A stretch of DNA of 64,000 nucleotides from Gracilibacillus timonensis. Its GTDB lineage: Bacteria; Bacillota; Bacilli; Bacillales; Amphibacillaceae. The DNA is taken from positions 1,178,001-1,242,000 of the forward strand of contig NZ_FLKH01000012.1 of assembly GCF_900086715.1 (NCBI RefSeq), in the 5' to 3' direction. Each line of letters starts with the position of its first letter. The first letter of the stretch is position 1. The translations under genes and the position numbers were made by a program. The notes beneath the pieces were generated by a model, which was given only the letters and a program-made list of their open reading frames with translations, did no database searches and had not been told where the DNA came from. This document shows positions 46,264 to 56,002 of this stretch, piece by piece.

Positions 46264-47496
46264 CTATGCTAATTCCTTTGCTGCTTGTGTAACTGCAAGC
46301 CTTACATGATAGTAGGTGAGTCCGCCTTGCACAAATGCTGTATAAGGTGGTCTGATTGGACCGTCAGCGGTTAATTCCAGGCTTGCTCCTTGTATAAAGG
46401 TGCCAGCCGCCATAATTACCTTATCTTGATAACCAGGCATCGGGGCGGGATATGGTAATACATGCGAATTAATCGGTGAATATTTTTGAATAGCCTGGCA
46501 AAACGCTATCATTTGTTCTGCCGTGTCAAAGGTGACCGACTGTATCAGATCGGTTCGTTTAACATCGTGACGTGGGTTGGTTCGATAACCTAAGTGTTCT
46601 AAATAAGCAGAAGTAAAAATAGCACCTCTTAACGCCTCACTCACCACATGTGGCGCCAGAAATAAACCTTGATACATTTCTTGCAACATACCGATACTTG
46701 CACCGATGTCTTTCCCTATACCCGGTGCCGTTAGTCGATTGGCTGCCATTTCAACCAATGTTTGTTTGCCACCAATATAGCCTCCCATTCTTACAATACC
46801 ACCACCTGGGTTTTTGATCAGAGAACCAGCCATCAAATCTGCTCCTACATCGGTTGGTTCTTGCTGCTCTACGAATTCTCCATAACAATTATCGACAAAG
46901 ATAATCACCTGTTTAGAAACCGCACGAATATCTTCTATTGCCTTTTTTAGTTCAGCTATAGTAATAGATGGACGGCTGTCATAACCTTTGGAACGTTGAA
47001 TCGCCACAACCTTTGTCTTCTCACTGATAGCTTCTGTGACAGCGGCAATATCTATTTGACCATGCTTTAAGGCGATATCACGATATCTAATTCCAAAGTC
47101 TACAAGAGATCCTGCGACATGCTGATCGTGACCAACAACCTTGTTCAATGTATCGTAAGGTTTACCCGTAATATAGAGCAGCTCATCACCCGGTCGTAAC
47201 ACACCAAATAAAGCAGTACTAATTGCATGCGTACCGGAAGTTAGCTGTGGGCGTACAAGGGCGTCTTCTGTACCAAAAACCGCTGCATAAACGGCCTCTA
47301 ATTTATCCCGACCATAATCATCATAACCATAACCGGTCGTAGGATTAAAATCACTGTCACTTACTTGGTGCTGTCTAAAAGCATCCAGCACCTTTTGTTG
47401 ATTGACATATTCATTGTGGTGCACCGCGTCAAACAACGGTTGGATCTGTTTTTCAATTTGTTCTGCGTCTGATAACGCTGTATGCTTACTCGTCAT
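46264..47496 (-). CDS. ynbB: PLP-dependent YnbB-type (cystathionine/methionine gamma-lyase-like) protein
   Basis: A 410-residue fold-type I PLP enzyme, once annotated as aluminium resistance protein. It has LTSGTHAISTALFGVLRPGD, IFVDNCYGEFVEQQEP with the cofactor Asp, and AIQRSKGYDSRPS. GSLIKNPGGGIV may hold the PLP lysine. True substrate is not known. Its start overlaps the hflX stop by 4 nt (ATGA), so it is coupled to hflX as in B. subtilis. Confidence 0.9.
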   Translation of the reverse strand: MTSKHTALSDAEQIEKQIQPLFDAVHHNEYVNQQKVLDAFRQHQVSDSDFNPTTGYGYDDYGRDKLEAVYAAVFGTEDALVRPQLTSGTHAISTALFGVLRPGDELLYITGKPYDTLNKVVGHDQHVAGSLVDFGIRYRDIALKHGQIDIAAVTEAISEKTKVVAIQRSKGYDSRPSITIAELKKAIEDIRAVSKQVIIFVDNCYGEFVEQQEPTDVGADLMAGSLIKNPGGGIVRMGGYIGGKQTLVEMAANRLTAPGIGKDIGASIGMLQEMYQGLFLAPHVVSEALRGAIFTSAYLEHLGYRTNPRHDVKRTDLIQSVTFDTAEQMIAFCQAIQKYSPINSHVLPYPAPMPGYQDKVIMAAGTFIQGASLELTADGPIRPPYTAFVQGGLTYYHVRLAVTQAAKELA

Positions 47497-48746
47497 TCTT
47501 TCTGTAACTCCTTTATCTCTTTCATAATGGCGTGTTCAGGATCCACAAAACCCTTCAGATAATATCCTGCTAATGCCTCATTATAAGTCTCTTCTGTTAA
47601 TATACTGTTCTGTCTAATGCGGGCAAGTTTGTCTGCCCGTTGTTCTGGTAAGAATCCGCTATATTCTGCCCAGCCTTCTTTCATCATGTCTTCTACCTTC
47701 TGCTTAATCTTTTGAATATCCTGTTCGTCAAAGGCGCTGACTAACAAATATGGATAAGATGAGGGGACAAAAGAAATGGGATCAATCAAATCTTTTTTAT
47801 TAAAAAGGGTCAATGCAGGCACTTGATCCGCACCTAATTCCGTTAACAAACGGTCGACCGTCTGAGCTTGTTCTTCACGATTGGGTGCATGGACATCCAT
47901 CACATGCAAGATGAGATCGGCCTCAGTCACTTCCTCTAGTGTCGAACGAAAAGCAGCTACTAATGATGTCGGCAAGTCCTGAATAAAGCCTACCGTGTCG
48001 GTTACCACAATCTGCATGTTAGAAGGGAGTACCATTTTTCTGGAAAGTGGATCCAAGGTAGCAAATAACTGATCTTCTTGTAGTGATTCGCTCTTGGTCA
48101 GCTGATTAAAAAGTGTGGACTTCCCAGCATTTGTATAGCCAACTACCGCAACCTGGAACAGTTGGTTTCGCCGTCTGTTTTCGCGATATTGCTCTCGCTG
48201 ATTGACTACTTGTTTCAATCGACGTTTGATATCATCCATACGATTGCGGATATGACGCTGATCGGTTTCCAGTTGCGTTTCACCAGGGCCACGTGTACCG
48301 ATACCACCTCCCAGTCTGGATAATTGACTGCCTTGGCCATGCAGACGTGGCAGCATATAATCATATTGGGCGAGTTCGACCTGTAGTTTCCCTTCTTTCG
48401 TCTGGGCTCTCGAAGCAAAAATATCTAATATGAGTTGACTACGATCAATCACTCTTACCGCTAGATGATCTTGTAGATTTCGTATTTGTGCACCAGATAA
48501 CTCCTCGTTAGCTATGACCACATCGATAGCTTCTTCCTCGACCAATGCAGTTATTTGCTCCAACTTGCCTTCTCCAATATAATATTTCCGGTGACGGCTT
48601 TGTCTTTTTTGTACAACCGTATCCACAACCGTTCCTTGTACGGTAGTAACAAGTGCTTGTAATTCTTCTAATGAATAAAAAAAGGATGCTTCTTCAAGTT
48701 TTTGATGCAGTACCGCTAAAAGTAATACACGTTCAATAATGATCAC
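47493..48746 (-). CDS. hflX: Ribosome-associated GTPase HflX
   Basis: HflX splits stalled or hibernating 70S ribosomes under stress. The 417-residue protein has the N-terminal HflX domain, the glycine-rich SQLSRLGGGIGTRGPGETQLE loop, and a GTPase domain with GYTNAGKST, DTVGFI and NKKD. The likely start is GTG 48746, but the AGGTG there could itself be a ribosome binding site for a start a few codons later, so the N terminus is uncertain. It is coupled to ynbB. Confidence 0.93.
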   Translation of the reverse strand: MIIIERVLLLAVLHQKLEEASFFYSLEELQALVTTVQGTVVDTVVQKRQSRHRKYYIGEGKLEQITALVEEEAIDVVIANEELSGAQIRNLQDHLAVRVIDRSQLILDIFASRAQTKEGKLQVELAQYDYMLPRLHGQGSQLSRLGGGIGTRGPGETQLETDQRHIRNRMDDIKRRLKQVVNQREQYRENRRRNQLFQVAVVGYTNAGKSTLFNQLTKSESLQEDQLFATLDPLSRKMVLPSNMQIVVTDTVGFIQDLPTSLVAAFRSTLEEVTEADLILHVMDVHAPNREEQAQTVDRLLTELGADQVPALTLFNKKDLIDPISFVPSSYPYLLVSAFDEQDIQKIKQKVEDMMKEGWAEYSGFLPEQRADKLARIRQNSILTEETYNEALAGYYLKGFVDPEHAIMKEIKELQKE

Positions 48747-48772
48747 CTGCTTTATTATATTTTTTCCATATA

Positions 48773-48801
48773 AATAGCGCTATCTAAATAATAGCGCTAT
48801 T
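48773..48801 (-). terminator. Terminator of hfq
   Basis: AATAGCGCTAT and ATAGCGCTATT form a perfect 11-bp stem with a 7-nt loop, followed by TTTATAT in the minus direction. Confidence 0.75.
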
Positions 48802-48808
48802 GTTTCCC

Positions 48809-49033
48809 TTATTCTTTGTCAAGCGTTACATTTTTAGAAGGAACAAATGTAGAAATAGCATGTTTAAAAATTAATTGTTGTTTTCCTTCTGTTTCCAGAA
48901 GCACCGTGAAATTATCAAAAGCCTTCACCGTTCCTCGCAGCTGAAAGCCGTTCGTAAGGAATAACGTGGTGAAAATTCGATCTTTTCGAAGTTGATTTAA
49001 GTATTGATCTTGAATATTAACTGTTTGGGACAT
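48809..49033 (-). CDS. hfq: RNA chaperone Hfq
   Basis: A 74-residue Sm-like protein that forms hexamers and binds small RNAs and A-rich RNA. The Sm motifs [22 protein letters not shown] and KHAIST are present. It lies between miaA and hflX, the usual Bacilli order. A hairpin follows its stop. Confidence 0.97.
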   Translation of the reverse strand: MSQTVNIQDQYLNQLRKDRIFTTLFLTNGFQLRGTVKAFDNFTVLLETEGKQQLIFKHAISTFVPSKNVTLDKE

Positions 49034-49069
49034 GGTACTACCTCCTATTTTTCTCTATATTTTAATATT

Positions 49070-50005
49070 CTATGCGAATGAATAGAATCCTTCTATATCC
49101 GTCAATATTTTTTGGAAGGCGATATCACTTGTTTCAGGAGTAATGGTATACCAATGTACGGGCATTTTGTTGTTAAACCATGTATATTGTCGTTTGGCGA
49201 AGCGCCTGGAATTTTGCTTTAAAGTGGCAATCGCCTCTTCTAAGGAATGTTCCCTTCTGAGATAGGGAAGGAACTCCTTATAACCAATTCCGCGCATGGC
49301 TTGTGTATCTGCATAACCTTGTTGATAAAGATTGGTAACCTCATGCAGCAGCCCTTGTTCGATCATTTGATCTACCCGTTGATCAATGCGCTGATATAGT
49401 AATTCGCGATCCATATTCAGTCCGATGATATAAAAATCATAGGCGGATTCATGGGTTTGCTTCGCTTGATAGTCGGTCATCGTTCTGCCTGTACGGTCAT
49501 AGACTTCCAACGCTCGAATCACCCGTCTCTTATTGTTAGGATGGATTTTTTCCGCTTGTAGTGGGTCTACCCTTTTTAGGCGATGATAAACATGGTCTAA
49601 CCCTTTTTGCTGTATCTCCCGTTCGATAGCTTGCTCATAAGCACTGGAGCGCTGCTGATCAGAAAACTGATAATCGTAAAGTACCGCTTGAATGTACAAA
49701 CCTGTCCCACCAGCAATAATTGGCAAGTGCTTCCTAGCTGCGATTGCTTGAATTTCGTGCTGCACAAGTGTTTGGAAATTAGCTACGGAAAAATCTTGTT
49801 CGGGAGAAAGAATATCAATCATATGGTGTGGAATACCTTGCCTCTCTTGTTCGGTTACCTTTGCAGTTCCGATATCCATTCCTTGATATACCTGCATAGA
49901 GTCACCACTAATAATTTCTCCTTGAAACCTTTTCGCTATTTTTATGGATAAATCCGTTTTTCCCACTGCTGTTGGTCCCACAATTACCACTACTTTTTCT
50001 TTCAA
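49070..50005 (-). CDS. miaA: tRNA dimethylallyltransferase
   Basis: MiaA adds the dimethylallyl group to A37 of tRNAs reading UNN codons; MiaB, also here, then methylthiolates it. The P-loop GPTAVGKT is at residues 10-17 and the family blocks SGDSMQVYQGMDIGTAKV and ARKHLPIIAGGTGLYIQAV follow. The open frame extends to ATG 50050, but the TTG at 50005 (311 residues, start MKEKVVVIVG) fits the family length; AAGG lies about 11 bases before it. Confidence 0.93.
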   Translation of the reverse strand: MKEKVVVIVGPTAVGKTDLSIKIAKRFQGEIISGDSMQVYQGMDIGTAKVTEQERQGIPHHMIDILSPEQDFSVANFQTLVQHEIQAIAARKHLPIIAGGTGLYIQAVLYDYQFSDQQRSSAYEQAIEREIQQKGLDHVYHRLKRVDPLQAEKIHPNNKRRVIRALEVYDRTGRTMTDYQAKQTHESAYDFYIIGLNMDRELLYQRIDQRVDQMIEQGLLHEVTNLYQQGYADTQAMRGIGYKEFLPYLRREHSLEEAIATLKQNSRRFAKRQYTWFNNKMPVHWYTITPETSDIAFQKILTDIEGFYSFA

Positions 50006-50110
50006 GCTATCACGAACCTTCTTCAGAGTAATGCGTATATTTGCATACACATCTTTACTTATTTTATCACTATCTTCAGTATACAGGATTACCCGTTAAC
50101 ATTCATCTAT

Positions 50111-51937
50111 TTACATAACCCGCTTGAACATTTTTTCCATTTCGTATTTACTGAACTGGATAATAACGGGACGACCGTGCGGACAAGTGAACGGTTCCTC
50201 ACACATTCTTAAATCATCTAACAAGCGCTGCATGTCGGTTAAGTTCAAATAATGGTTGGCCTTGATCGATTTTTTACAAGACATTAAGATGGCAGCCTCT
50301 TCCCTAAGCTTATGGATATTCACTTGCCTATCTTCCAGTAATTGATCGACCATCTCGCGGACCATCTCGGTTTCTTCACCAGGCGGAAACCATTGCGGAT
50401 GAGCACGAATTCGATACGTATGCTGACCAAACCCTTCAAAGAATAGCCCCACTTCTTGCAAGGCCTCTTTATATTGCTCAATATAAAGTGCTTCTTGCTG
50501 GGTAAACTCAAAAGTGAGCGGAACCATCAAATCTTGCAATTGATTATCGACTTCCCCAATTTTCTCACGATAAAATTCGTATTTGATCCGTTCTTGAGCA
50601 GCATGCTGATCGATAATAAACAAACCGCCCTCATTTTGTGCAATAATATAGGTGCCGTGATGCTGGCCGATTGGATACATAATAGGCACACGAGGTTCGG
50701 TCTGTTGTGGCGGAACATCCTCTTCGGAAACACGTGGTGGCTCTTCTTCCGTTGAGGCAATGGGTTCCAACTCTGTCTCTGGTTTTTCTATTTCCCATTG
50801 TTCTTCTTTGACCATCGTATCGATCGTCTTAACTGGTGGTACCTCTTGCTTTTTGTCATATGTTCCCCATTGCTCATTCGGTTCAAAGTTAAACGTCGGC
50901 TGTTCCGTAACCTGCTTTTCTCTTGGTTTTGGTACAGGGGCATCTGGTATTAACGTCTGTTTGTGAAGGGTGTCCTTAATCATTTGTTCTACAGCCTGCG
51001 TTAGCTCCTTTTCCTTGCTGAAACGCACTTCCAGTTTTGTCGGATGTACATTGACATCAATTAAATAAGGGTCCATTTCTATGTTTAAAATCACAATCGG
51101 TTGCCTGCCAATAGGCAAAAAAGTATGATATCCGTTTGCGATCGCCTTCGCCAAGCCAAAATTCCGGATAAAACGTCCATTGACGATGGTCGTGATATAT
51201 TGTCGCGAAGCCCGGTTAACCTCTGGTTTGGCAATAAACCCTTTAATGGTATAATCCAATGTTTTCGTCTGTACGGGAATCATCTGTTTAGCCACATTCA
51301 TACCATAAACGGAAGCCGCAATTTGACGTAAATCACCTTTTCCCATTGTTTGAAATACTCGCTTACCGTTATGGATTAATTCAAAACGGATCGTCGAATG
51401 CGCAAAAGCGATTCGGTTGAGGATGTCGGTAATATGTCCCAATTCCGTATGAATGGTTTTCATATATTTCAATCTGGCCGGCGTATTATAAAAAATATCC
51501 TGTACGGTAATCTCTGTTCCTTGACGCGCATCGCTTCTCGATTCTTCCGTTAAATGACCACCCTCGATTTTCAGCCTTGTACCTGCCTCTGTACCGGTTG
51601 AAGTTTTTAACTCAAGCCTGCTTACAGCTGCGATACTTGCTAAAGCCTCACCTCTAAACCCTAGTGTTTGGATATGAAATAAATCATCCTCATTACTTAT
51701 CTTACTTGTCGCATGGCGCAAAAAAGCATGTTGGCACTGGTCATGAGGAATACCAGCACCATTATCGGAGACCTTAATCTCCTGCAGGCCTGCCTCTGTA
51801 ATCTCAACTTTTATCCAGCTGCTGTTAGCATCAATACTATTTTCGACTAACTCCTTTACAACGGAAGCAGGTCGTTCGACTACTTCACCAGCAGCTATCT
51901 TATTAGCAAGATAATCTGGCAGCTCTTGAATTTGCAT
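50111..51937 (-). CDS. mutL: DNA mismatch repair protein MutL
   Basis: MutL couples MutS mismatch recognition to strand nicking. The 608-residue protein has the GHKL ATPase motifs (KELVENSIDANSS, DNGAGIP, TLGFRGEALASIA), a Pro/Glu-rich linker at about 340-420, and a C-terminal endonuclease motif DQHAAQERIKYE (DQHAX2EX4E). The zinc-binding CPHGRP is near the end, so it should be a nicking MutL as expected without MutH. It starts 6 bp after mutS. Confidence 0.96.
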   Translation of the reverse strand: MQIQELPDYLANKIAAGEVVERPASVVKELVENSIDANSSWIKVEITEAGLQEIKVSDNGAGIPHDQCQHAFLRHATSKISNEDDLFHIQTLGFRGEALASIAAVSRLELKTSTGTEAGTRLKIEGGHLTEESRSDARQGTEITVQDIFYNTPARLKYMKTIHTELGHITDILNRIAFAHSTIRFELIHNGKRVFQTMGKGDLRQIAASVYGMNVAKQMIPVQTKTLDYTIKGFIAKPEVNRASRQYITTIVNGRFIRNFGLAKAIANGYHTFLPIGRQPIVILNIEMDPYLIDVNVHPTKLEVRFSKEKELTQAVEQMIKDTLHKQTLIPDAPVPKPREKQVTEQPTFNFEPNEQWGTYDKKQEVPPVKTIDTMVKEEQWEIEKPETELEPIASTEEEPPRVSEEDVPPQQTEPRVPIMYPIGQHHGTYIIAQNEGGLFIIDQHAAQERIKYEFYREKIGEVDNQLQDLMVPLTFEFTQQEALYIEQYKEALQEVGLFFEGFGQHTYRIRAHPQWFPPGEETEMVREMVDQLLEDRQVNIHKLREEAAILMSCKKSIKANHYLNLTDMQRLLDDLRMCEEPFTCPHGRPVIIQFSKYEMEKMFKRVM

Positions 51938-51943
51938 GCATGA

Positions 51944-54535
51944 TCACTCCTTTGTATCCTGCGCTTTCTTTTGAAGCTGGTATAATTGATTGATCGCATC
52001 TAACGGTGTCATTTCCAAAATATTCACATCCTGTAACGCTTGTATAATCTCCTTCGTAACAGGACTTGTTTTCTTTTGTGAAGCAGGTGCAGGCTCTGTA
52101 TCAAAAAACGCCATCTGCTCCATAGTTGCAGTTTGTTTCGTAACGACAGCATTATTGTTCTCCGGACCATTTTCTAATTGTGTTAAAATGACATTTGCAC
52201 GTTTGATAAGGGAATCTGGCAATCCCGCTAATTGGGCCACATGAATACCGTAACTTTCATCTGCCGCGCCATGATGAATCTGATGAAGAAAGACCACTTT
52301 CCCTTCGATTTCCTCTGCGCGTACATGAATATTTTTTAGATGAACCAGCTTCTCTTCCAAGCTTGTTAATTCATGATAATGGGTGGAAAAGAGCGTCTTA
52401 GCTTGAATTCGATCGTGAATATGTTCAATAATCGCTTGAGCCAGAGCCATTCCATCATATGTACTTGTACCACGACCGATTTCATCTAATAAAATCAGGC
52501 TGCTTGAAGTGGCGTGTTGGATAGCATGATTGGCCTCCAACATCTCTACCATAAATGTACTTTGACCGGAAACAAGGTCATCAGCCGCACCGATTCTGGT
52601 AAAAATTTGATCAACAATCGATAAGGTCGCCGATGTGGCGGGTACAAAACAACCAACCTGTGCCATAATAACCGTTAAGGCAAGCTGTCGCATATATGTG
52701 CTTTTACCAGACATATTAGGACCGGTAATCAACAATAACTGATTATCTTCTGAGAGCTCAATGGTATTGGGGACAAAGGCTTCGTTTTTCATTACTTTTT
52801 CGACTACAGGGTGCCGGCTTTCCTCAATAGTGACAGTATCTGTCGAAAAAGCGGGACGCACATAATTGTTTTGCTCACTCACGGTGGCATAGCTTTGGTA
52901 GACATCCACTTCACTTATTACATCGGCAAGTTGTTGTAAGGCCGGGATATACTCCTTCACCTTTTCCCTGATTTCAATAAATAATTGATATTCTAGTTCA
53001 ACGCTTTTTTCTTCTGCCTCTAAAATCAGTGTTTCTTTCTCTTTTAATTCTTCTGTAATAAAACGTTCGGCATTGGTTAACGTCTGTTTTCGCTGATACC
53101 TGTCTTCAGGAACCGCTGATAAATTGGCCCTCGTCACCTCAATATAATAACCAAATACACGGTTATAACCAATCTTTAATGATTTAATGTTGGTTTCTGC
53201 TTTTTCTTTTTGTTCTAGTTCGGCAATCCACTGTTTCCCATTTCTTGAAGCATAACGATAACGATCTAACTCTTCATGATAACCATCCTTTAGAATATTC
53301 CCTTCTGTTATAGACAGGGGTGGCTCTTCTGCTACGCTGTCTTCTAATAATTGATACAGGTTGGGCAAGGAATCAATTTGATCAGCCAATTCCTGCACAG
53401 ATGTATGGACAAAGGCTTGCAACTGCTTTTTGATGTTTGGAATGTTCGCTAGGGATCGTTTGAGCTGCACTAAGTCTCTAGCATTGACATTTCCGAAAGA
53501 AACCCTGCCAGATAATCGTTCCAAATCATATATCGTCTGTAGTGATTCTCTGATCTCCTCTCGCTCAAAAAATTGATCATAGAATCCACTCACCAGATCC
53601 AAACGCTGTTCAATCAATGACCGGGTTAATAGCGGGCGTTCCAGCCATTTTTTTAATTTCCTTGATCCCATTGCCGTCACTGTTCGATCCATTACCCACA
53701 ACAAACTTCCAAATTTTTCTTTGCGCATCAGAGAGCTGGTAATCTCTAAGTTTCGTTGGGAATACATATCTAGTGACATATGCTGTGCTAACTCAATTAC
53801 CTTTGCCTCTTGCAGGTGAGCAATGACCCGTTTCTGCGTATGAAATACATATTGGTATAACAGTTGACAGGTATATCGTAGCGTCTCTTTCTCTACATGG
53901 ATCAACAAGTCATCAATTGTTTGCTGATTGGTCAGTTCTTTGGCATATGAAACAGTCATCTGCATCTTTTCGATTAATTCTGTTTGATAAGCTTCTGCTA
54001 GGTCTTCTTTAACGACGACCTCTTTAATGGGTCGGTTATATAACTCGCTTAGTAAGGCACTCCACCCCCTGGAGATTTCCATTACAAACGTTTCTCCGGT
54101 AGACATATCGGTATATGCCAACACAAATAGGTCTCCTTCGACTTGGTGAATCATTGCCAAATAGTTATTTTCTTTATCATCCAGCATGGTACCTTCCATG
54201 ACCGTTCCTGGTGTAATTACTTGGACGACTTCTCGTTTAACTACGCCCTTTGCGATTTTCGGATCTTCCACTTGTTCACAAATAGCTACCTTGAAGCCTT
54301 TTTCCATTAAAGCTTTTATGTAATTTTCAGCGGAATGATACGGAACACCGCACATCGGGATTCGCTCCTCACCTCCGCCATCTCGGCTGGTAAGTGTAAT
54401 TTCAAGTTCTAGTGCGGCTTTCTTTGCGTCTTCAAAGAACATTTCATAGAAATCGCCTAAGCGAAAAAATAGAAAACAATCTTGATAGTCTGCTTTTATT
54501 TTTAGATATTGCTGTATCATCGGTGTATAGCTCAT
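51944..54535 (-). CDS. mutS: DNA mismatch repair protein MutS
   Basis: MutS recognises mismatches. The 863-residue protein has the N-terminal mismatch-binding motif FFRLGDFYEMF, lever and clamp domains, and the ATPase with GPNMSGKSTYM at about 604-614, then DEIGRGTSTYDG and STHYHEL. It is followed at once by mutL in one operon and preceded by the cotE terminator. Confidence 0.97.
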   Translation of the reverse strand: MSYTPMIQQYLKIKADYQDCFLFFRLGDFYEMFFEDAKKAALELEITLTSRDGGGEERIPMCGVPYHSAENYIKALMEKGFKVAICEQVEDPKIAKGVVKREVVQVITPGTVMEGTMLDDKENNYLAMIHQVEGDLFVLAYTDMSTGETFVMEISRGWSALLSELYNRPIKEVVVKEDLAEAYQTELIEKMQMTVSYAKELTNQQTIDDLLIHVEKETLRYTCQLLYQYVFHTQKRVIAHLQEAKVIELAQHMSLDMYSQRNLEITSSLMRKEKFGSLLWVMDRTVTAMGSRKLKKWLERPLLTRSLIEQRLDLVSGFYDQFFEREEIRESLQTIYDLERLSGRVSFGNVNARDLVQLKRSLANIPNIKKQLQAFVHTSVQELADQIDSLPNLYQLLEDSVAEEPPLSITEGNILKDGYHEELDRYRYASRNGKQWIAELEQKEKAETNIKSLKIGYNRVFGYYIEVTRANLSAVPEDRYQRKQTLTNAERFITEELKEKETLILEAEEKSVELEYQLFIEIREKVKEYIPALQQLADVISEVDVYQSYATVSEQNNYVRPAFSTDTVTIEESRHPVVEKVMKNEAFVPNTIELSEDNQLLLITGPNMSGKSTYMRQLALTVIMAQVGCFVPATSATLSIVDQIFTRIGAADDLVSGQSTFMVEMLEANHAIQHATSSSLILLDEIGRGTSTYDGMALAQAIIEHIHDRIQAKTLFSTHYHELTSLEEKLVHLKNIHVRAEEIEGKVVFLHQIHHGAADESYGIHVAQLAGLPDSLIKRANVILTQLENGPENNNAVVTKQTATMEQMAFFDTEPAPASQKKTSPVTKEIIQALQDVNILEMTPLDAINQLYQLQKKAQDTKE

Positions 54536-54666
54536 TCATTTTTCCTCCAACCATTCTCTCGTTTCTTGCAATCTATTATACCATAGTACGTCTGTTCCAA
54601 AAAATAATCGAACAATGTGGTCGTTTTGACAAAAAATTTCATGCTTTCCTATCTGATAAAAAAATA

Positions 54667-54691
54667 ACAGTGTGAGCGCCACCCACACTGT
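54667..54691 (-). terminator. Terminator of cotE
   Basis: ACAGTGTG and CACACTGT form an 8-bp stem followed in the minus direction by TATTTTTTT. Confidence 0.85.
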
Positions 54692-54696
54692 CTTAT

Positions 54697-55260
54697 TTAT
54701 TCTTCTTCATGGTCATCGAGAAAATCAGGATCAATCGTTTCTAATTCTTCATCGGAGATGACATTGTCCCAATCATCTGAGTCATGTACTTTCCCTTTAG
54801 GGTCTACTTTCACACAAATCTTTGTTTCGCCAATCACTTCTACCAGAAACTCTCTCTCTACATCGACCTTGATCTTATTACCTTTCGTATCAATCCGGCA
54901 TTCTAAACAGTTAGGCTGTTGAATCACTTTCGCTATCACTTCGCATTCATCACCAATATGCTGTTTATCTTTGATCGATAAGGATACGGTATCACAGTAT
55001 TCGATTCGTTCCGTGATTACTTCTGTCTTGGTATTATCATTATAAGCATACCAAATGTTGGCGTCATAGCTACCTCGTATCTCGACCGCGTCCTCCTTTA
55101 CTAATTTGGCATGATAATGATGATTGATAATCCAGCAGCCCAAAATACTTGATGGGCGGTGTGCAGGAGTAATAACATCCGTTTCCTGCTTAAATTTTCT
55201 TCCCTTCCCAATGACCGCCTTAGTAATAATTTCACGATATTGTTGATCTAAAAAAGACAT
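54697..55260 (-). CDS. cotE: Outer spore coat morphogenetic protein CotE
   Basis: CotE directs assembly of the outer spore coat. The 187-residue protein begins MSFLDQQYREIITKAVIGKG, has the conserved block HRPSSILGCWIINHHYHA, and ends in an acidic tail (DDWDNVISDEELETIDPDF). It marks the organism as spore-forming. It has its own terminator, and a sigma-K-like promoter lies about 95-120 bp upstream. Confidence 0.96.
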   Translation of the reverse strand: MSFLDQQYREIITKAVIGKGRKFKQETDVITPAHRPSSILGCWIINHHYHAKLVKEDAVEIRGSYDANIWYAYNDNTKTEVITERIEYCDTVSLSIKDKQHIGDECEVIAKVIQQPNCLECRIDTKGNKIKVDVEREFLVEVIGETKICVKVDPKGKVHDSDDWDNVISDEELETIDPDFLDDHEEE

Positions 55261-55351
55261 GGAAAAATCCTCCCTCTTATTTCCTTTGCATCTTATGCAG
55301 GAATTCGCCTATAGTGCCTATGTCTCCATATGTCAACCCTAGCACCTGATA

Positions 55352-55378
55352 TATCCTATGCAAAAGCCCATAAAAGGT
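55352..55378 (-). promoter_or_regulatory. Candidate sigma-K promoter of cotE
   Basis: On the minus strand ACC (55376-55378) is followed after 15 bp by CATAGGATA (55352-55360), matching the mother-cell pattern AC...CATANNNTA. B. subtilis cotE has a sigma-K promoter, which supports the reading. Confidence 0.4.
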
Positions 55379-55518
55379 GTGCATGATCCAAATTTATTTC
55401 CAAAGAAATCTGGATTTCAGAAAAGTAAGAAGTCTATTTGCTCCTTGTATCACTACATCAAGACAGTTTCTAATTACTACCATGTTTTCATTTTCTATTT
55501 TACATAGGAAACCAAACA

Positions 55519-55560
55519 AAAGAGCAAGTACCTTCCTCTGAAAAGATACTTGCTCTTTTT
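55519..55560. terminator. Bidirectional terminator after ricA
   Basis: AAGAGCAAGTA and TACTTGCTCTTTTT pair around an inner CTT/AAG stem. It serves the miaB-ricA unit on the minus strand. The rest of the 319-bp gap to cotE holds only the candidate promoter. Confidence 0.9.
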
Positions 55561-55579
55561 ATTAATTGATCACTTCTTA

Positions 55580-56002
55580 TCAGCAATGACTGCCGTTCTT
55601 ACGTTTGGATCCTGTTTCGCCTGCTAGCAGATCTCCACCAGTAGAGCGAATTACTTCATTGGTTATTTCTCTTGCAATCGTGTTGGTAACTAACTGCAAT
55701 AGATCATTGATGACGACCTGCGACTCCTTAAACTCTTGTACGATCGGGATCTCATCAATCTCTTCTTGCAGACGGTCGATTTCTTCTTCTACTCGTTTTA
55801 ATGCTTCTTGCTTGCCATAGGCCTGAAAATTAACAGCCTGTTTCTGTAAGGCCTTAATTTTCTTAATCGAACTTTGCACTTTTTGATTATCGTTTAACTT
55901 GGCTTCCAACTGTTTGAATCGATCAATCTCTTCCATATTAGCCATTTTATTAGCTAACTTGTGCGCATGCTCGATGACTTCTGATCTTGTATACTTCGAC
56001 AT
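55580..56002 (-). CDS. ricA: RicA (YmcA), regulator of RNA maturation
   Basis: RicA forms a complex with RicF and RicT that binds iron-sulfur clusters and directs RNase Y cleavage, affecting sporulation, competence and biofilm. The 140-residue helical protein shows the YlbF/YmcA pattern (VIEHAHKLANKMANMEEIDRF, then IPIVQEFKESQVVINDLLQL) and ends in a cysteine (GSHC), consistent with cluster binding. Its ATG follows the miaB TAA without a gap. Its partner enzyme RNase Y is encoded about 4 kb upstream. Confidence 0.94.
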   Translation of the reverse strand: MSKYTRSEVIEHAHKLANKMANMEEIDRFKQLEAKLNDNQKVQSSIKKIKALQKQAVNFQAYGKQEALKRVEEEIDRLQEEIDEIPIVQEFKESQVVINDLLQLVTNTIAREITNEVIRSTGGDLLAGETGSKRKNGSHC

